Below are positions 7,272 through 15,769 of a stretch of 30,070 nucleotides of DNA, one piece after another (within the stretch, counting starts at the first letter, position 1; every line of letters begins with the position of its first letter). Where the stretch lies: positions 1-30,070 of the forward strand of contig JBIITN010000022.1 in the NCBI GenBank assembly GCA_044340485.1, given 5' to 3'. The position numbers were made by a program, and so were the translations under genes. This stretch comes from UBA2093 sp044340485 (GTDB lineage Bacteria > Actinomycetota > Acidimicrobiia > Acidimicrobiales > Ilumatobacteraceae). Under the pieces are notes generated by a model. The model was not told where the DNA came from. It ran no database searches and was given only the letters and a program-made list of their open reading frames with translations.

Positions 7272-7973
7272 CTACCCAGTGTGGTCGCTACGACGTGCTC
7301 TGTGTGCGACCATCAAGGTTGCGGCCACTATTGCTGCAGTTTCCGCACGCAAAACACCCTCTCCCAACGACACAACTGGCATGTCTGCTGGGTATTCATC
7401 GATGTCGAAGCCCCCTTCAGGACCAATCACAATTGTGTGAACATCGGAAAGATCAGATGTCCCGCCAGGGTCAGCGATTGCAGAATGTGTCCGTGTCGAC
7501 ATCGCAGTAAGCGTGACAGGACCGATGACACGCGGAAGATACACGCGACGTGATTGCATGGCAGCCCCGCGCGCAATTTTGCCAAGGCGTTCAATATTTG
7601 TCACAAACTTGCGTTCATCCCAGCGCACCACGCTGCGTCGCACCGGGGACAACACAAAGATTTCATCGATACCGATTTCAGTCATCTTCTCGACAGCAAC
7701 ATCTGTTCGGTCGCCTTTTACTGGAGAAATCACAACGGCAAGAGGCACGCCTGCATGTGTCTCGTGACTGACATCACCGATGATCTCTAGTACTTCGCCG
7801 GTGCGCCATGCACATAGTCGCCATGCGCCACGACCATCTGCCACAGAGACCGTCTCTCCATCACGCAATCGAAGAGACTTCGATAAATGAGCAGCATCTT
7901 CTTTATATAGCTCTGGTCGTGTGATGTCGTCCACAAATACGTGCGCGGCAGATGTGCGCAGCGATTGATTCAC
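7272..7973 (-). CDS. rsmE: 16S rRNA (uracil(1498)-N(3))-methyltransferase RsmE
   Basis: The 233-residue SPOUT-fold methyltransferase modifies U1498 of 16S rRNA in the decoding region. Signatures are KGDRTDVAVEKMTEIGID, the RGAAMQSRRVYLP helix, VIGPEGGFDIDEY, and the SAM-binding knot with LGEGVLRAETAAIVA. Length is typical. It overlaps dnaJ by 4 nt (ATGA) and precedes the BldD-like gene by 4 nt. The hrcA-dnaJ-rsmE order is frequent in bacteria, which supports the call. Confidence 0.96.
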   Translation of the reverse strand: MNQSLRTSAAHVFVDDITRPELYKEDAAHLSKSLRLRDGETVSVADGRGAWRLCAWRTGEVLEIIGDVSHETHAGVPLAVVISPVKGDRTDVAVEKMTEIGIDEIFVLSPVRRSVVRWDERKFVTNIERLGKIARGAAMQSRRVYLPRVIGPVTLTAMSTRTHSAIADPGGTSDLSDVHTIVIGPEGGFDIDEYPADMPVVSLGEGVLRAETAAIVAATLMVAHRARRSDHTG

Positions 7974-9082
7974 GAAAACGCCGACTTAATCTTTGAGAAA
8001 AATCCCTTGTCGGGCGGCGCCACATCATCACCACGTTCCGATGCAAAACGACGCAGCAATTCCTCTTCGGTGTCTGTGAGTGATGTGGGGATGTCGATTG
8101 CGATGCGGACTCGCAAATTGCCGCGACCTCGGCCATTTAGATGTGGAACACCGCGACCACGCAACACAAACTCTCGGCCATGTTGTGTGCCCGCTGGGAT
8201 CAGTAAATCTTCATCACCATCAAGAGTTGGTAGCACCATGTGAGCCCCAAGAGTTGCCTGGGTGATGCTGATACGAAGGCGTGTCACAATGTCGTCGTCT
8301 TCGCGCCAAAAAGCATCGTGTTCTGCCACACGCATGTGCACATACAAATCACCAGCAGTGCCACCGCGCGGACCTACCGCACCTCGCCCTGACAAACGCA
8401 ATGTTTGACCCGTACTAATACCGGCAGGAATATCAACGGTGTACGTCTGTTGTGAAATGGTGCGACCATCGCCCTTGCATGTTGCACATGGTGTGGTCAC
8501 CATCTGGCCCATGCCACCGCAACGCTGACAGGGTCCGGTTGTCATCATTTGTCCGAGCAGACTCTGCTTGACGCGTCGCACTTGCCCGCTTCCTTGACAG
8601 TCGCTACATGTCACTGGTTGTGTGCCTGCTCCGGCTCCTGTGCCATTGCAGTCGCTGCACGCAAGAGCTGTACGCACGTCAACTGGAACCTGTGCACCAA
8701 AGATTGATTGTTCAAAAGAAATATCGGCGACGACTTCAAGATCTTGTCCGCGTGGTGGTCCACTTGGTCCCCGTGATCCACCACCGAAAGGAGACCCGCC
8801 AAAGAATGCATCAAATAGATCGCCTAGCCCACCGCCGAACGGATCAGCACCAGCACCGCCCGATACTCCTTGTTCGCCAAAACGGTCATACCTGGCGCGA
8901 GCATCAGGGTCAGACAACACTTCATACGCGCGACTGACGTGTTTGAATTTCTCTTCTGCTTCTGCATCGTCGGGGTTTGCATCGGGATGCAATTGACGAG
9001 CGAGTTTTCGATATGCACGTTTAATGGTGTCTGCATCCGCAGAACGATCAACACCCAACAATTCGTAGTAATCGCCTGACAC
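7970..9082 (-). CDS. dnaJ: Chaperone DnaJ (type I Hsp40)
   Basis: The 370-residue co-chaperone stimulates DnaK ATPase activity and delivers unfolded clients. A J domain with HPD at 32-34 is followed by a Gly/Phe-rich linker (about 70-112). A zinc-binding domain then shows four CxxCxGxG units beginning near Cys142 (CSDCNGTG, CSDCQGSG, CQRCGGMG, CATCKGDG). The C-terminal substrate-binding domains complete a canonical type I DnaJ. The gene begins 2 nt after hrcA and overlaps rsmE. dnaK and grpE are not in the window. Confidence 0.98.
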   Translation of the reverse strand: MSGDYYELLGVDRSADADTIKRAYRKLARQLHPDANPDDAEAEEKFKHVSRAYEVLSDPDARARYDRFGEQGVSGGAGADPFGGGLGDLFDAFFGGSPFGGGSRGPSGPPRGQDLEVVADISFEQSIFGAQVPVDVRTALACSDCNGTGAGAGTQPVTCSDCQGSGQVRRVKQSLLGQMMTTGPCQRCGGMGQMVTTPCATCKGDGRTISQQTYTVDIPAGISTGQTLRLSGRGAVGPRGGTAGDLYVHMRVAEHDAFWREDDDIVTRLRISITQATLGAHMVLPTLDGDEDLLIPAGTQHGREFVLRGRGVPHLNGRGRGNLRVRIAIDIPTSLTDTEEELLRRFASERGDDVAPPDKGFFSKIKSAFS

Positions 9083-9084
9083 GG

Positions 9085-10080
9085 TCAGTTCTCCGAAAGT
9101 CGCTTGCCTAAATGATCACTGACAACTTCAACGGTGGCCAGAGCTTGCGGATAATTCATCCGTGTGGGCCCTAATACGCCAACAGAACCAAGCACTTCAC
9201 CGTCTGCAACCACCGGCGCGACAACAACAGAACATGTAGCCAACGGCTCCACTCCATGTTCGGCTCCAATTGCCACCGATAAGCCACGATCAAGAAGATC
9301 TTGCACCATTGACACCACGATGTATTGCTGCTCAATCACTTGCAACACATCGCGCACAACATCGACTGTTTCAAACGCTTGCGCAAGTGCAGCCGCTCCG
9401 CCAACGAATACCGGTTTGTCATTGCGGTGCACACCAAGTGCATTTACCGCGGCGTAACACACGCTGTCGATGTGTGCGTTGTTTGTAGAAGGAAATGGCG
9501 ACATGTCGGAAAGCGAGGAACCGACCATGTATTTCGAAAGATGAGTGACGGCCTCTGCGATGTGATCGTCTGTGATGTCTTCAGCCAGTTGAACGGTTTC
9601 GCTTTCAACAGAATGATTCGACAACACGACCACCACCGTGGCGCTTCGAGCAGTGATGCGGTTGATGTGAACGGCACGCACTGTTGCGGCCTCTACATTT
9701 GGCCCCACAACAACGGCTGCATTGTGTGTGATGTTGGCGAGAAGAGTCGATGTATGGCGTAAGAGATCCTCGAGGCGTCCCCCTGCCATCTTGAAAAAAT
9801 CACCCACTTGACGCACGTCAACATCAGTCAACTCACCGTCGGGGGCAATGGTGTCGACGAAGAATCGGTAGCCCTTATCGGTGGGAATACGACCAGCGGA
9901 GGTATGAGGCTGGGCGAGGTATCCCTCTTGCTCGAGAACCGCCATCTCGTTTCTCACGGTGGCGGGCGAGACTTTGAACGAGGACAAGGTGGAAATGTGC
10001 TGCGAGCCAACCGGCTGTCCGGTTGCGACATACTCCTGCACGACTGCACGCAGGATGGCGGTCTTGCGGTCATCCAACAT
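9085..10080 (-). CDS. hrcA: Heat-inducible transcription repressor HrcA
   Basis: HrcA represses class I heat-shock genes at CIRCE operators. From the ATG at 10080 the protein is 331 residues and begins MLDDRKTAILRAV, the usual HrcA N-terminus. The winged-helix region (VSPATVRNEMAVLEQEGYL, PHTSAGRIPTDKGYRFFVD) and C-terminal domain ending VEVVSDHLGKRL are typical. An in-frame ATG at 10149 would add 23 residues overlapping the photolyase gene and is less likely. TAGCCT, which includes the photolyase stop codon, lies 10 nt before the start and could be a -10 for a leaderless transcript. I see no CIRCE inverted repeat (TTAGCACTC-N9-GAGTGCTAA) here, so autoregulation is not supported locally. Confidence 0.95.
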   Translation of the reverse strand: MLDDRKTAILRAVVQEYVATGQPVGSQHISTLSSFKVSPATVRNEMAVLEQEGYLAQPHTSAGRIPTDKGYRFFVDTIAPDGELTDVDVRQVGDFFKMAGGRLEDLLRHTSTLLANITHNAAVVVGPNVEAATVRAVHINRITARSATVVVVLSNHSVESETVQLAEDITDDHIAEAVTHLSKYMVGSSLSDMSPFPSTNNAHIDSVCYAAVNALGVHRNDKPVFVGGAAALAQAFETVDVVRDVLQVIEQQYIVVSMVQDLLDRGLSVAIGAEHGVEPLATCSVVVAPVVADGEVLGSVGVLGPTRMNYPQALATVEVVSDHLGKRLSEN

Positions 10081-10093
10081 CGTGGAATACAGG

Positions 10094-11440
10094 CTACTTG
10101 CCGGTGACCTTCTTGTACCTCGCAAGGGCCTCTTCACGCTCGACGGCATGGTCGACTATCGGCGCGGGGTATGCCTCTGGTGCGAGCAATCCGAGCGTCC
10201 ACGGCGTCTGCACGCTTTTTGTATCGACGTCGGCAAGTTCGGGGACCCACTGACGCACGTACGTGCCGTCGGGATCAAACTTTTCCCCCTGCCCGAATGG
10301 ATTAAACACTCGGTAATACGGTGCTGCGTCAGTACCTGTGCCGGCAGTCCATTGCCATCCGTGATTGTTCGACGCGATGTCGCCATCGATGAGGTGATCC
10401 ATGAAAAATCGAGCGCCCCACTGCCATGGCAAGTGCAAGTCCTTGATCAAAAAACTGGCGACGATCATGCGCACACGATTGTGCATCCAGCCCGTAGCAA
10501 GCATTTGACGAATTCCAGCATCGACAATCGGATATCCCGTCTGCCCAGATGTAAACGCCACGAATTTCTCTTGGGTTTTTTCGTCTGTATCAACAGGTAA
10601 TGCGTTCATCTTCTGTTGAAGGTTTTGCCATGCAGTGTGCGGTTTGTGGAACAACACGTCTGCATAAAACTCACGCCAGCAAATTTCGGAACGGAAATGA
10701 TCAGATCCTGCTCCACTCCCTAACTGCGACAGCAACTGCCGGGGGTGCAACACGCCAAAGCGCAAATACGGAGACAGCATCGAGGTGCCATCGATGTCGG
10801 GTCGATTGCGTTCTTCTTTATATGCCTGCAATCCGACTGTGCTCCATGACTCCCAACGTGCCCATGCACCATTTTCGCCTGGTTCTGGCACGACACATTC
10901 TGTGTCGGGCGATGCAGGTAGTCCCACATTGAGATGTGCGACATCCGCAAAAACTGGTTTCGCTTTTGTAGCACTGCTCCACTCAACGTTGACCCATCGT
11001 TTATAAAACGGTGTAAACACTTGCAACGGATTGCCGTCGTCTTTACGCACGACGCCAGGGTTCACCGCATACGGGGAATCATCTTCGTGCAATGAAATGT
11101 TATGTGCGTTGAGTGCTTCTCGTACCGCAGCATCACGTCGTCGACCATACGGCGCAAAATCGGCGGTGATGTGCACGTGTTGTGCTGCAACTTCTTGCGC
11201 CACATGCAGCACTTCAACGACGGGATCACCGTGACGCACCACCAAGGCACCTTTCATGTCGTTATTCAACGCGGCCAAATTTTCAAACATGAACTTCACA
11301 CGTGCCGCCCCAGACGCGGCAATCAATGTTGGATCCACAACAAACAGCGCAACGACGTCTCCATGTGCTGCGGCAGCCACCAGAGCCTTGTTATCGGCAA
11401 GGCGCATATCACGACGAATCCACCAAATTGCATTTGTCAT
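10094..11440 (-). CDS. phrB: Deoxyribodipyrimidine photo-lyase (class I, FAD-dependent)
   Basis: The 448-residue enzyme repairs UV-induced pyrimidine dimers using blue light. The N-terminal antenna domain starts with WWIRRDMRLADNKAL. The C-terminal FAD domain has TGYPIVDAGIRQM, SNNHGWQW (357-364), GTGTDAAPYYRVFNP and FDPDGTYVRQWVPEL (388-402), matching CPD photolyases rather than cryptochromes. The start at 11440 (MTNAIWW) overlaps the MFS gene stop by 4 nt (ATGA); a longer upstream frame lies inside the MFS gene and lacks homology. hrcA begins 13 nt after it. With the rhodopsin, it points to life in sunlit water. Confidence 0.96.
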   Translation of the reverse strand: MTNAIWWIRRDMRLADNKALVAAAAHGDVVALFVVDPTLIAASGAARVKFMFENLAALNNDMKGALVVRHGDPVVEVLHVAQEVAAQHVHITADFAPYGRRRDAAVREALNAHNISLHEDDSPYAVNPGVVRKDDGNPLQVFTPFYKRWVNVEWSSATKAKPVFADVAHLNVGLPASPDTECVVPEPGENGAWARWESWSTVGLQAYKEERNRPDIDGTSMLSPYLRFGVLHPRQLLSQLGSGAGSDHFRSEICWREFYADVLFHKPHTAWQNLQQKMNALPVDTDEKTQEKFVAFTSGQTGYPIVDAGIRQMLATGWMHNRVRMIVASFLIKDLHLPWQWGARFFMDHLIDGDIASNNHGWQWTAGTGTDAAPYYRVFNPFGQGEKFDPDGTYVRQWVPELADVDTKSVQTPWTLGLLAPEAYPAPIVDHAVEREEALARYKKVTGK

Positions 11441-12642
11441 TTCGCCCACCTCATCATCGGAACACACAACAACGTGATGACACCACCATATGCAAGCGAC
11501 CACCCCAAACTCACATTGTCGCCCACCCACCCCGTGATCGGGCCACCGATGGGTGTGGAACCAAGGAACGCGACGGCGACAAGGGCCAACATGCGACTGC
11601 GCATCTCATCAGGCGTGCGTTGCTGGCTAATGCTGTTCATCGCGGCCACCATCGCAGTACTAGCGGCGCCAAGTGGTAGGCACACAAGATATGCGATCCA
11701 AATGTTTGGTGACCATGCCAATGCAATTGCGGATGTTCCTGTTGCCACAATGACACCGGTGAACCAACCGGTGGTCACTTCACGTAGGCGTGCAGTAGCG
11801 AGTGACCCGGCGACACTTCCGATACTGATCACAGTAAGTAACAAACCAAAGGCGTTGGCATGTCCCCATTGTTCATCAGCCATTTTGGGAAGCACGACGC
11901 CATAGTTGAAAGCAAACGTGCTGACGATGAAAAATACGAGAAATGTGTAACGGAGAACATTGTCGCGATACACAAATCGCATTGCATCGCGCACAGGCGT
12001 GCCGCCCATAGGGGCAGAGCGCACCGGAAACAATGCCGATGTGTCAATGGCGTACACAGCAAAGATGATCGCCAAAAATGACAGACCATTCACCACAAAC
12101 AACCACCCAGCACCAAGTGGGCCGATCAGCGCTGCGGCAACAGCTGGTCCGATAATGCGAGACCCCGTCATCACCGTGGTGTTGAGTGCCATTGCATTGC
12201 TGATCTCATCGGGAGCGACAAGTTCGATCACCAATCCTCGACGTGACGGGTTGTCAATTGCGCTAGCAACACCAAGCGCCAACGAGGTGAGATACACGAG
12301 CCACAATGACACCGCGTCCGCCAACACTGCTATGCCCAAAGAGATCGCAAGTAATCCCATGACAGATTGGGTCCACATTGTCACCACGCGACGGTTGCGT
12401 TGATCAGCAAAACCTCCCGCCCACACACCAAGCACGAGCATTGGTAAAAACTGAAACATGGCATTCAGGCCAAGATCGGTGGCGGCGCCAGTGAGGTCGT
12501 AGATGAGATACGAGGTAGCAGTGAACTGCAGCCAGGTGCCTACATTCGACACCAATAGACCGATGAAAAAAACACGTGCATTGCGATGACGCAATGACCG
12601 AAACATGCCGTCAGTTTTTGTGGTACTCACGGCGGATGTCAT
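11437..12642 (-). CDS. MFS transporter (MFS_3 / EntS-like permease)
   Basis: The 401-residue product has about twelve predicted membrane helices. Early signatures are NARVFFIGLLVSNVGTWLQF and the loop GGFADQRNRRVV between helices 2 and 3. VASAIDNPSRRGLVIELVA and NTTVMTGSRIIGPAVAA follow. These are typical of the MFS_3 group of proton-driven exporters, which includes the enterobactin exporter EntS. The substrate cannot be inferred. It starts 1 nt after the lepA stop and overlaps the photolyase start, so it is within the lepA-hemW run. Confidence 0.9.
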   Translation of the reverse strand: MTSAVSTTKTDGMFRSLRHRNARVFFIGLLVSNVGTWLQFTATSYLIYDLTGAATDLGLNAMFQFLPMLVLGVWAGGFADQRNRRVVTMWTQSVMGLLAISLGIAVLADAVSLWLVYLTSLALGVASAIDNPSRRGLVIELVAPDEISNAMALNTTVMTGSRIIGPAVAAALIGPLGAGWLFVVNGLSFLAIIFAVYAIDTSALFPVRSAPMGGTPVRDAMRFVYRDNVLRYTFLVFFIVSTFAFNYGVVLPKMADEQWGHANAFGLLLTVISIGSVAGSLATARLREVTTGWFTGVIVATGTSAIALAWSPNIWIAYLVCLPLGAASTAMVAAMNSISQQRTPDEMRSRMLALVAVAFLGSTPIGGPITGWVGDNVSLGWSLAYGGVITLLCVPMMRWAK

Positions 12643-12643
12643 G

Positions 12644-14428
12644 TCAGTCGTCCAGTTTCAAAGCGCTGATGAAAACGTCACCTGGCACTTCGACACGACC
12701 AATCGCTTTCATCTTCTTCTTTCCTTCTTTTTGTTTCTCAAGAAGCTTGCGCTTACGTGTGATGTCACCGCCATAACACTTCGCCAACACGTCCTTGCGC
12801 TTGGCTTTCACGGTCTCTCTTGCGATGACCTTGCCACCGATAGCTGCCTGGATAGGCACATCAAACATTTGTCGTGGGATCAGTTCACGCAATTTCTCGC
12901 ACATACGACGGCCATAGTCGAAAGATTTATCGCGATGCACAATGGTGCTGAATGCATCAGCTGGAATGCCATTCAACAACAAATCAACGCGTACCAAATT
13001 TGATTCGCGGTAACCCTCAAGTTCGTAGTCGAGACTTGCGTACCCCTGTGTGCGACTCTTCATCTGATCAAAAAAGTCAACCACTACTTCTCCAAGTGGA
13101 ATGGCGTAATGCAGTTCCACACGCTCGGGCGATAAGTATTCAAGTTTGACCATTTCGCCACGTCGTGACTGACACAATTCCATCAATGTGCCGGTGTATT
13201 CCTTCGGCGTGATGATATTGACCTTGAAATACGGCTCTTCAATGCCGGCAATGTTTTGTGTAGATGGCAAATCGGCGGGGTTGTCGATCACCATCACTTC
13301 CCCATCTGTTCTTGTGACGCGATATGCGACAGACGGCGCAGTGGCGATGAGCGCCAAATTGAACTCGCGCTCGAGACGTTCCTTCACAATTTCCATGTGC
13401 AGTAGACCAAGGAAGCCGCAACGGAAACCAAAACCCAGTGCACCAGACGACTCAGGCTCATAGGTGACCGAGGCGTCGTTGAGCTTTAACTTCTCCAAAC
13501 TCTCACGCAGGTTTTCAAACTCATCACCGTCGATGGGATATAAACCACAAAACACCATGGGCTTGGGGTCGCGATATCCGGGTAGCGCGTTTGATGCTGG
13601 TTGGACAACCGTGGTGACTGTTTCACCACTTCGTGCTTGCGCCACGTCTTTAATACCTGCGATGAGATAGCCCACTTCGCCAGGACCAAGTTCGGCGATG
13701 GGAGTGTTCTCTGGTCGGCGCACGCCAATTTCGATTGCTTCGTGCACCGTACGTGCGTTCATGAACTGAAGACGACTGCCCGCTGACATACGACCATTCA
13801 TCACACGAACGCTCGACACCACTCCGCGGTATTGATCGTATTGAGAATCAAAAATAAGAGCCTGTAACGGTTCGTCAGGATCACCTTTTGGTGGTGGAAT
13901 GCGATCAACAATTGCATCCAACAATTCGGCGATACCGGCACCTGTCTTTGCAGAAATACGCAAGATCTCTTCTGCAGGGAGACCCAACACGGTTTCAATC
14001 TCCATCGCATAACGATCGGGATCAGCAGCTGGTAGGTCGATCTTGTTGAGTGCTGCGACAATTTCTAGATCATGTTCCAGCGCGAGATAACAGTTCGCAA
14101 GTGTCTGGGCCTCGATGCCTTGAGCTGCATCCACCACCAATACCACGCCCTCACATGCTGCAAGTGATCGGCTGACTTCGTATCCAAAGTCAACGTGGCC
14201 AGGAGTGTCAATGAGATGAAATGTGAAGCCTTTCCAGTCGACGCGTACGTTCTGGGCTTTGATCGTGATGCCTCGCTCACGCTCAAGATCCATTGAGTCG
14301 AGGTATTGTTCGCGCATCTCGCGCGCGTCAACGGCGCCGGTCATCTCCAAGATGCGGTCAGACAGTGTCGATTTCCCATGGTCGATGTGGGCGATGATCG
14401 AAAAATTGCGGATTTTTGCAAGGTCCAT
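12644..14428 (-). CDS. lepA: Elongation factor 4 (LepA)
   Basis: The 594-residue translational GTPase promotes correct translation initiation or elongation under stress (back-translocase activity in vitro). The GTPase domain shows AHIDHGKST, the G3 motif DTPGHVDF and G4 NKID. The C-terminus has the LepA-specific GGKVIARETVKAKRKDVLAKCYGGD within the CTD. I use the ATG at 14428 (MDLAKIRNFSIIAHID), the usual LepA N-terminus. A GTG at 14440 would add four residues. TAGAGT at 14439-14444 lies 10 nt upstream of the ATG with no Shine-Dalgarno. lepA is divergent from rpsT, a common pairing, and heads the long minus-strand gene run. Confidence 0.97.
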   Translation of the reverse strand: MDLAKIRNFSIIAHIDHGKSTLSDRILEMTGAVDAREMREQYLDSMDLERERGITIKAQNVRVDWKGFTFHLIDTPGHVDFGYEVSRSLAACEGVVLVVDAAQGIEAQTLANCYLALEHDLEIVAALNKIDLPAADPDRYAMEIETVLGLPAEEILRISAKTGAGIAELLDAIVDRIPPPKGDPDEPLQALIFDSQYDQYRGVVSSVRVMNGRMSAGSRLQFMNARTVHEAIEIGVRRPENTPIAELGPGEVGYLIAGIKDVAQARSGETVTTVVQPASNALPGYRDPKPMVFCGLYPIDGDEFENLRESLEKLKLNDASVTYEPESSGALGFGFRCGFLGLLHMEIVKERLEREFNLALIATAPSVAYRVTRTDGEVMVIDNPADLPSTQNIAGIEEPYFKVNIITPKEYTGTLMELCQSRRGEMVKLEYLSPERVELHYAIPLGEVVVDFFDQMKSRTQGYASLDYELEGYRESNLVRVDLLLNGIPADAFSTIVHRDKSFDYGRRMCEKLRELIPRQMFDVPIQAAIGGKVIARETVKAKRKDVLAKCYGGDITRKRKLLEKQKEGKKKMKAIGRVEVPGDVFISALKLDD

Positions 14429-14496
14429 GGGCGGTTTCACTCTACTGCCCCACAGTTAGGGGCGCCCTCGTAGTTGGGGACCACGCATTACACCGC

Positions 14497-14502
14497 TAGC
14501 CT
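14497..14502 (+). promoter_or_regulatory. Promoter for rpsT: TTGGGG-17-TAGCCT
   Basis: A -35-like TTGGGG (14474-14479) and TAGCCT (14497-14502) are separated by 17 bp. Transcription would start around 14509-14511, at the GTG of rpsT itself. No ribosome-binding site precedes that GTG, which supports a leaderless message. Confidence 0.45.
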
Positions 14503-14510
14503 TGACCAAC

Positions 14511-14756
14511 GTGGCAAACATCAAGAGCCAAAAGAAGCGCATCATCACAAACGCCAAGCGTGAAGAACGCAATAAGGCCGTTAAGAGTGAACTGCGTACC
14601 CGCGTAAAGAACGCCGTGACGACTGGCTCAGACGACGATCTTCGTCTTGCAGTGAAGCGCATCGACAAGGCCGCCACCAAGGGAATCATTCATCCCAACA
14701 CGGCCGCTCGTCGTAAGAGTCGCCTCATGAAGAAAATCAACGCCGCCGCGAAGTAG
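14511..14756 (+). CDS. rpsT: 30S ribosomal protein S20
   Basis: The 81-residue basic protein binds 16S rRNA during small-subunit assembly. Starting at the GTG at 14511, the sequence reads (M)ANIKSQKKRI, the standard S20 N-terminus. A TTG nine bases upstream would add an atypical MTN. Length and the lysine/arginine-rich helices (REERNKAVKSELRTRVKNA) fit. The last 20 nt overlap the convergent 3' end of holA. The rpsT-holA-comEC-comEA neighbourhood with lepA divergent is common in bacteria. Confidence 0.96.
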   Translation: MANIKSQKKRIITNAKREERNKAVKSELRTRVKNAVTTGSDDDLRLAVKRIDKAATKGIIHPNTAARRKSRLMKKINAAAK

Positions 14757-15723
14757 TCGCAGCAGTCGTCGAACGACCAAGACGCGCAAGTCGCGCAACC
14801 AAGACTTCCATCACAAGAACGTCATCCCATTCTTTTCCACCGCGTAGGTCTACGTCTGCTTGCGCAATCAGCGATATGGCCTGAGAGACGCCACTGCTTC
14901 CCAGTCGTTGGTACTGCTCTAATACCTTGCGCGCTGTGAATTCCTTCCCACCAAGAATGGCCACAACATCTGCAACTGTTCGTACAGCGGGACCATCGAG
15001 TTTCATCATGTTCGCGTAGCGATTAGCGAGTAGCGCTAACACTTGAAGCGGATGAGAATCGATCATGATGCGATGCAACATGACAAGTGATTTATTGACA
15101 TCACCTGCATCGATTGCATCAGTGAGATCCCATGGTGCAATGCTGCCTGCTTCACCGAGAAACACTTCGATGTCGGCACGTGACAACTTGGTGCCCTCGT
15201 CATAGGTTGCGCGCAGGGTTTGAATTAATCCAGACAAGCGTCCTTGATCATTGCCAAACCACAGCGCAATGAGACGCGCGGCATCGGGGGTGTAGGAGAT
15301 GCCGGCTTCAACGAGATGCGACTCGATCCATGACAATCGGTCTTTTGCTCCTGTTGGCACCGTGGCGCCGATAGTACGTGCGGAGGCCTTCTTGAACGTA
15401 TCTGACAATGCCTTGGGCTGGCGACCAGTGATGGTGACAACCAGATCGGTGGTGTCATTCATTGTCTCGATCGATTGGGCAAAATGAGCAACCACATCTG
15501 CGGGCATGTCGTGCGCATTACGAACAAGAACCACTCGTCGCTCGGTAAACATCGGTGGCGTGTGAAGCGCATCTGCGATACCAGTAGCAGTTGTTTGTGA
15601 ATCAGATGCATTGATGTCTTCGAGCATCATGGAGCGGTCTTCATCTCCAATCAACTGTTGCAAGATGTTCGACAGCTCGAGGCTGATCAACGATTCATCT
15701 CCAGAGATGACATAGACCGACAT
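14737..15723 (-). CDS. holA: DNA polymerase III subunit delta
   Basis: The 328-residue clamp-loader delta subunit opens the beta sliding clamp during replication. The N-terminus MSVYVISGDESLISLEL and the middle region RLSWIESHLVEAGISYTPDA resemble bacterial HolA. LIALWFGNDQGRLSGLIQTL and the C-terminal helical domain (SHPLQVLALLANRYANMMKL) complete the fit, including the characteristically low overall conservation. The 3' end overlaps rpsT by 20 nt on the opposite strand. comEC lies 46 nt upstream on the same strand. Confidence 0.93.
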   Translation of the reverse strand: MSVYVISGDESLISLELSNILQQLIGDEDRSMMLEDINASDSQTTATGIADALHTPPMFTERRVVLVRNAHDMPADVVAHFAQSIETMNDTTDLVVTITGRQPKALSDTFKKASARTIGATVPTGAKDRLSWIESHLVEAGISYTPDAARLIALWFGNDQGRLSGLIQTLRATYDEGTKLSRADIEVFLGEAGSIAPWDLTDAIDAGDVNKSLVMLHRIMIDSHPLQVLALLANRYANMMKLDGPAVRTVADVVAILGGKEFTARKVLEQYQRLGSSGVSQAISLIAQADVDLRGGKEWDDVLVMEVLVARLARLGRSTTAATTSRRR

Positions 15724-15769
15724 GCCACTACTTTTTCACATGGGTGTTGCCTATGGCGCTATTCGCGAA

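Noticed and set aside
9085..10150. CIRCE operator for HrcA
   Set aside because: I searched by eye around hrcA and dnaJ for TTAGCACTC-N9-GAGTGCTAA and found nothing close.
9959..10600. 213-codon plus-strand frame opposite hrcA and the photolyase
   Set aside because: Antisense to conserved coding sequence; cysteine- and arginine-rich translation typical of a shadow frame.
11102..11905. 267-codon plus-strand frame across the photolyase/MFS junction
   Set aside because: Antisense to two well-conserved genes, with no recognisable protein features and no ribosome-binding site.
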